In this document: positions 43,599-47,191 of the stretch, piece by piece
Position numbering within the stretch: position 1 is the first letter of the stretch
Layout: each line of letters begins with the position of its first letter
Assembly: GCA_044506565.1 (NCBI GenBank)
Contig: JBIQKN010000019.1
Location: 1-47,191 of the forward strand
Reading direction: 5' to 3'
DNA: 47,191 nucleotides
Source of the DNA: Croceibacterium_A sp044506565
GTDB taxonomy: Bacteria; Pseudomonadota; Alphaproteobacteria; Sphingomonadales; Sphingomonadaceae
The notes under the pieces: model-generated
The model's database searches: none
The model's input: only the letters and a program-made list of their open reading frames with translations
Told to the model about the DNA's origin: nothing
Position numbers and translations under genes: made by a program

Positions 43599-44779
43599 GC
43601 CGCGCCTGCAGCGCCATCCGTGCCTTGCGCGGCCCGCCAAGTCCCTCGGTCCGCTTGACGTAGCTCCACAGCGCGCATTGCAGCCCGACCAGCAGGAACA
43701 TGAACGGCTGGAACGCGATGCCGACGAACAGCGAGCCGACCATGTAGATGATCTGCGCCTGCTGCAGCGCCGTGGCGAGGCCCCATTGCCAGGTCGCCCG
43801 GCCGTCCGTCCCCTCGTCGGCCACCTTCCTCCGGCCGAAGAACCAGCGCAGGCGCTCCATCTGCCAGATCCCGAGACCTTGCAGCCACAGCCACAGGAAC
43901 AGTCCCGGCCAGCCCTGCTCGCCGAGCATCTCGAAGTACGACGAGTGGAACGCCCGGGCCTCGTCGGTTACCACGTTGTATTCGATCGTGCGGTTGTTCT
44001 CCTCGCCCGTCATCCGGCGCGTCTCGTAAGTGAAGCTGTTGCCGAGATAGACGTCGAAGCCGCCGCCGAGCGGGTTCTCGGCGACGTAGTCGAGCGTCCA
44101 CAGCCAGACCTGCACGCGCGTCGACGCGCTCTGGTCGCTCTCGTGCGCGGTGATGGTGCTCATGCGCTCGAGATAGCTCTGCGGCAGGAACGGGATCGCC
44201 GCGAGGAGGGCAAGCCCGGCGAGGCCGGCGTAGACGAACTTGTAGCGCACCGAGCGCAGCATCAGCACCCCGAGCACCCCGATGCAGACGAGGCCCGTGC
44301 GCGCCGAGGTCCCGATCGGGATCAGCAGGCAGGCGAAGATCAGCGCCGCCGCGAACAGCCGCACCCTCCAGTCCGGCGGGAAGATCGTGCCGTGCCGCGC
44401 CAGCCACAGGACCAGCGGGATCGTGGCGATCGTCGCGGTCGACAGGATCGAGCCCTCGTAGAGTCCCGCGTTCTCGCGCACCAGCAGCGCGAGCGTNNNN
44501 NNNNNNNNNNNNNNNNNNNNNNNNNNNNNNNNNNNNNNNNNNNNNNNNNNNNNNNNNNNNNNNNNNNNNNNNNNNNNNNNNNNNNNNNNNNNNNNNCCAG
44601 CCGAGAAAGGCCGCGGCGAAGGCGATCAGCGAGACCGGCAGCGACTGGATGAAGCCCCAGCCGATCTTCTGCGGCGCGACCACGTCGATGTAGATATAGG
44701 CGAGCACCCAGAAGAACGGACGCTTGAGACCGAGCGCGAGGAACAGGCCGATGAAGCCGACCAGCGCGAGATCAAGCAC
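43585..44779 (-). CDS. O-antigen ligase-like protein, exosortase-A-associated (split by gap)
   Basis: The N-terminal 61 codons (GTG 44779 to 44597) and the C-terminal 303 codons (44496 to the TAA at 43585-43587) flank a 100-N gap. The start, GLFLALGLKRPFFWVLAYIYIDVVAPQKIGWGF, and the later ENAGLYEGSILST, LARHGTIFPPDW and GTSARTGL segments are what I know from TIGR03097/DUF5935 'putative O-glycosylation ligase, exosortase A system-associated'. The protein has many membrane helices and a long periplasmic loop before the typical HSSYFEMLGEQGWPGL. It would join a polysaccharide or glycan to an acceptor. Compared with the family's usual ~440 residues (from memory), roughly 70-100 are hidden by the gap. 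Confidence 0.85.
44497..44596. other. Assembly gap (100 N)
   Basis: A run of exactly 100 N, the usual filler for a scaffold gap of unknown size. It falls inside the O-glycosylation ligase gene. Both flanks end on codon boundaries of the same reading frame, so the true gap should be a multiple of three if the gene is intact; 100 is not. Confidence 1.
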
Positions 44780-44933
44780 GCTCGGATCCTTCGGGTTCGC
44801 GCTTGCGGCGCCACGAGGGCGGCGGAACAGGCGGCCCGTTCTCGTCGGCGTCGAGATCGGCGCGGAACAGCATCCGCCACAGGGCGAGCGCGATCAGGCT
44901 GTGCGTCAGCGCAAGGGTGAAGATGTCGATCAA
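44772..44933 (-). CDS. Small membrane protein upstream of the O-glycosylation ligase (53 aa)
   Basis: A reading frame from TTG 44933 to TGA 44772-44774 codes IDIFTLALTHSLIALALWRML, one membrane helix with a short N-terminus, then an acidic stretch DLDADENG, a PPVPPP turn and a basic PSWRRKREPEG tail. Its end overlaps the GTG start of the ligase by 8 nt, so the two would be translationally coupled. GGGAA lies about 7 bases before the TTG. I do not recognise a family. It is the first gene of the leftward unit in the exosortase-A region and could be a small helper or folding partner of the ligase. Confidence 0.55.
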   Translation of the reverse strand: MIDIFTLALTHSLIALALWRMLFRADLDADENGPPVPPPSWRRKREPEGSERA

Positions 44934-44977
44934 GCCCAGGTTCCCGGCGGTCTCCGCCCGGCCTTACGCGCTCGCGG

Positions 44978-44992
44978 TTGACGCGCCGTTAA
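44978..44992. promoter_or_regulatory. Candidate CtrA-like site in the divergent polysaccharide promoter
   Basis: TTGA-N7-TTAA, one base from the CtrA consensus TTAA-N7-TTAA, located between the leftward 53-residue protein gene and the rightward glycosyltransferase gene. TTGACG is also usable as a -35 box for the glycosyltransferase; no good -10 follows. Chance match remains possible. Confidence 0.3.
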
Positions 44993-45016
44993 GCTTGTCG
45001 TGGCAGGCAGGCGGCG

Positions 45017-46246
45017 ATGTTGCGCGTCCTCCACGTCCTCGATCATTCGCTGCCGATGCACAGCGGCTATGCCTTCCGCACGCGCGCGATCATGAAGGCG
45101 CAGCTGGCCGACGGGATCGAGGCGCGCGGGATCACCGGGCTCAGGCACACCGCCGCGGGTCCGGCGGTCGAAACCGTCGAAGGCCTCGTCTTTCACCGGA
45201 CACACGGCGTTGCCGCGGGCCCCGCTCCGCTGCGCGAATGGCGCGAGATCGGCGCGCTTGCCGAGGCGATCGGGGAGCTGGTCGGCGAATGGCGCCCCGA
45301 CGTGCTCCACGCGCACTCGCCGGCGCTGTGCGGCCTCGCCGCGCTCCGCGCCGCCCGGCGCCACGGCCTGCCGCTGGTCTACGAGATCCGCGCCTTCTGG
45401 GAGGACGCCGCGGTCGGCAACGGCACCGGGAGGGAGGGATCGCTCCGCTACCGGCTGACGCGCGGGCTCGAGAACCACGTGGTCGCCGGCGCGGATGCGG
45501 TCATGACCATCTGCCGCGGCCTGCGCGACGACCTGGTCGCGCGCGGCTTCGCGGCCGGGCGGATCGGGACGATGCCCAACGGGGTCGATCTGGAGCTGTT
45601 CGGCACGCCGCTCCCGCGTGACGACGCGCTCGCCGCGGAACTCGGGATCGGCGACGGACCGGTGATCGGGTTCATCGGCAGCTTCTACGACTACGAGGGA
45701 CTCGACGACCTGATCGACGCGATGCCTCAACTGCTGGCCCGGCACCCGGATGCGCGGCTGCTGCTGGTCGGCGGCGGGCCGATGGCGGAGAGCCTGCGGC
45801 GGCGCGCCGAGGCTTCGCCGGCAGCCGCTGCGATCCGCTTCGTCGGCCGCGTGCCGCATGCCGAGGTCGACCGCTACTATTCGCTGTGCGACGTGATGGC
45901 CTACCCGCGCAAGGCGAGCCGGCTGACCGAGCTGGTTACGCCGCTCAAGCCGCTCGAGGCGATGGCGCAGGGCAAGCTGGTCGCCGCCTCGAGCGTCGGC
46001 GGCCACCGCGAGCTGATCGCCCACGGTGAGACCGGCATCCTGTTCGCGCCCGACGATCCCCCGAAGTGCGCCGCGGCACTCGCCGACCTGCTCGACCGCC
46101 GCGCTGGCTGGCCGGTCCTGCGCGAGGCGGGCCGCGCGCATGTCGCCGAGAACCACGACTGGTCGCGCAACGTCAGGCGTTATCGGGACGTTTACCAAAC
46201 CCTCCTAGGCTCCTTTGCTCGGGATCGGCTTGCGGACGCGGCCTGA
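45017..46246 (+). CDS. Glycosyltransferase, exosortase-A-associated (TIGR04063 type)
   Basis: 409 residues from ATG 45017. The opening RVLHVLDHSLPMHSGYAFRT is the signature of the glycosyltransferase I recall as TIGR04063, encoded in PEP-CTERM/exosortase-A loci. It is a GT4-family GT-B enzyme: N-terminal acceptor domain with DVLHAHSPALCG and YEIRAFWED, then PNGVD, the donor domain GFIGSFYDYEGLDDLIDA, LLLVGGGP and, near the end, PLKPLEAMAQGKLV followed by GGHRELI and GETGILF. It transfers an activated sugar during exopolysaccharide assembly, on the cytoplasmic face. It is divergent from the ligase. Confidence 0.92.
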   Translation: MLRVLHVLDHSLPMHSGYAFRTRAIMKAQLADGIEARGITGLRHTAAGPAVETVEGLVFHRTHGVAAGPAPLREWREIGALAEAIGELVGEWRPDVLHAHSPALCGLAALRAARRHGLPLVYEIRAFWEDAAVGNGTGREGSLRYRLTRGLENHVVAGADAVMTICRGLRDDLVARGFAAGRIGTMPNGVDLELFGTPLPRDDALAAELGIGDGPVIGFIGSFYDYEGLDDLIDAMPQLLARHPDARLLLVGGGPMAESLRRRAEASPAAAAIRFVGRVPHAEVDRYYSLCDVMAYPRKASRLTELVTPLKPLEAMAQGKLVAASSVGGHRELIAHGETGILFAPDDPPKCAAALADLLDRRAGWPVLREAGRAHVAENHDWSRNVRRYRDVYQTLLGSFARDRLADAA

Positions 46247-46298
46247 TACCGGGCGGCGGCCCGGCGTGGCCGAACTTGAGACGAACAGGGGGACACCG

Positions 46299-47191
46299 GT
46301 GGCAACGAGCATGTTCGACAGTTTCGACGACGAAGACATGCCGAGGGCGCCGCTGGTCACGCATCCTGCGTTCCCGGCGGTCGTCGCCGGGTGGTTCGCA
46401 ACGCTGCTCGGGCTCGGCTCGCTGATCCTGCCCGCGGTGCTGCTCGATCGGCTGGTCGACGTCACCGGACTCGCCTCGCTGATACCCGCGGCCGCTCCGC
46501 CGCTCGGTACCACCGCCCGGGCGCTGGTCGCGGTTGTCGCCGCCGTCGCCGGGGCGGGAATGGGCTGGGCCGTCGCCCGGCGCGTGGCCGCCTCACAGGA
46601 GGACGACGACGAGGAGCCGCAGCGGCTCCGCTACCCCTCGGGCATTCGCCGTCCGATCAACGTGCGCGACGAGATCGACGACGAGGGGTTGTTCGAGACT
46701 TTCGGGCTGCCGGTCCGCGGTAGCGATCCCGTCGTGAACGAGGAGCCCGGATTCGCGGATCCGTATCCCGTGGAGCCGGCCGGTGCGGCGGACTTCGAGC
46801 CGATGTTCGCCGTCGAGCCGGAGGTGCCCGAAGAATTCGTCGAATCCCCAATTGCCGCCACGCCCGCCCGCGATTCTGCTCCCGCCGAAACCCGCGAGCC
46901 GGTGGATTTTGCGGCTCCCTCGTTCCCGCCGGCGGCGGACGAAAGGGAGTGGCGGGATGCGCCAAGCGCCCGCGAACACCGGGCCCCCGAAGTTCTCGAC
47001 GAGCTGGGCCTCGTCGATCTCGCCGAGCGGCTCCGGGCATCGATCGAACGGCGCCGCGAATGGGCCGCCCGCAAGGCCGAGGCCGCGCCCGTGCCGGCCG
47101 ATCTCGAAGCGGCTCCCGCGGAAGAAGCGGCCCAGGCGATGGCCGCCTATTTCGGCCGGCCGACCGCGATCGGCGGGGCCGCCTCGTCGGC
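46299..47191 (+). CDS. Hypothetical membrane protein, open at the window end
   Basis: From GTG 46299, with GGGGGA directly before it, an uninterrupted frame runs for 297 codons to the window edge. After an acidic start (DSFDDEDMP) two membrane helices appear (about 27-50 and 70-95, VAVVAAVAGAGMGWAVARRV), then a long cytoplasmic region rich in Glu, Pro and Ala: RLRYPSGIRRPINVRDEIDDEGLFETFGLP, many EPxxP segments, and an EVLDELGLVDLAERLRASIERRREWAARKAEA helix. It looks mostly disordered with short linear motifs. I have no family name; resemblance to long Ala/Pro-rich proteins of other sphingomonads is only in style. Confidence 0.7.
   Translation, partial: MATSMFDSFDDEDMPRAPLVTHPAFPAVVAGWFATLLGLGSLILPAVLLDRLVDVTGLASLIPAAAPPLGTTARALVAVVAAVAGAGMGWAVARRVAASQEDDDEEPQRLRYPSGIRRPINVRDEIDDEGLFETFGLPVRGSDPVVNEEPGFADPYPVEPAGAADFEPMFAVEPEVPEEFVESPIAATPARDSAPAETREPVDFAAPSFPPAADEREWRDAPSAREHRAPEVLDELGLVDLAERLRASIERRREWAARKAEAAPVPADLEAAPAEEAAQAMAAYFGRPTAIGGAASS

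Overview
The window is about 47 kb of very GC-rich (roughly two-thirds G+C) chromosomal DNA from an alphaproteobacterium, most likely a member of the Sphingomonadales close to Erythrobacteraceae. The evidence is protein character and gene order: rpmG-lolA-xth, an intracellular poly-hydroxyalkanoate depolymerase, M1/M13/S9 peptidases, a fused pabB-pabC, and the edge of an exosortase-A-type polysaccharide locus. A run of exactly 100 N at 44497-44596 shows a scaffolded draft assembly. I see no tRNA, rRNA, CRISPR array, prophage or intact transposase.

Layout. 1-2500: two NTF2-like proteins, a small membrane protein and a secreted SGNH hydrolase. 2500-6560: DUF6766 protein, a cadherin-like/PQQ sugar dehydrogenase lipoprotein, alanine dehydrogenase, a hotdog thioesterase. 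6560-6850: repeat-rich spacer whose right end has become the C-terminus of oligopeptidase B. 6836-11641: oligopeptidase B, M24 aminopeptidase, and a coupled glyoxalase-fold/cupin pair. 11889-14602: a translationally coupled EF-hand protein, response regulator and histidine kinase. 14673-18910: M1 aminopeptidase convergent with a HerA-like ATPase. 18994-23064: tightly packed pabBC, aminotransferase, pseudouridine synthase and arfB. 23071-23255: a nested palindromic repeat just in front of rpmG. 23372-26923: rpmG, lolA, xth, ribA and a GNAT, the last three overlapping. 26925-28954: beta-helix protein and an LLM-type flavin monooxygenase. 29004-30277: a compact operon of an SPFH protein, a ribbon-helix-helix protein and a 33-residue membrane microprotein, read from a promoter region carrying a 28-bp AT-rich palindrome. 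30315-35387: recQ, small acidic lipoproteins, phenylalanine hydroxylase, a GlsB/YeaQ protein and uppP. 35444-41484: M13 peptidase, MsbA-like ABC exporter, PHA depolymerase, DUF4126 protein. 41607-47191: envelope/polysaccharide region with a membrane sulfatase-fold protein, an exosortase-A-associated O-glycosylation ligase interrupted by the gap, a previously easy-to-miss 53-residue protein, the matching glycosyltransferase, and an open-ended membrane protein.

The window is mostly housekeeping and envelope metabolism. The most unusual parts are the SPFH/RHH/microprotein operon with its palindromic operator candidate, the polysaccharide cluster with its small coupled protein and MopE-like motif in the sulfatase, the repeat-derived tail of oligopeptidase B, and the apparent CTG start of ribA. 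Family assignments come from recognising motifs by eye; no database search was run.
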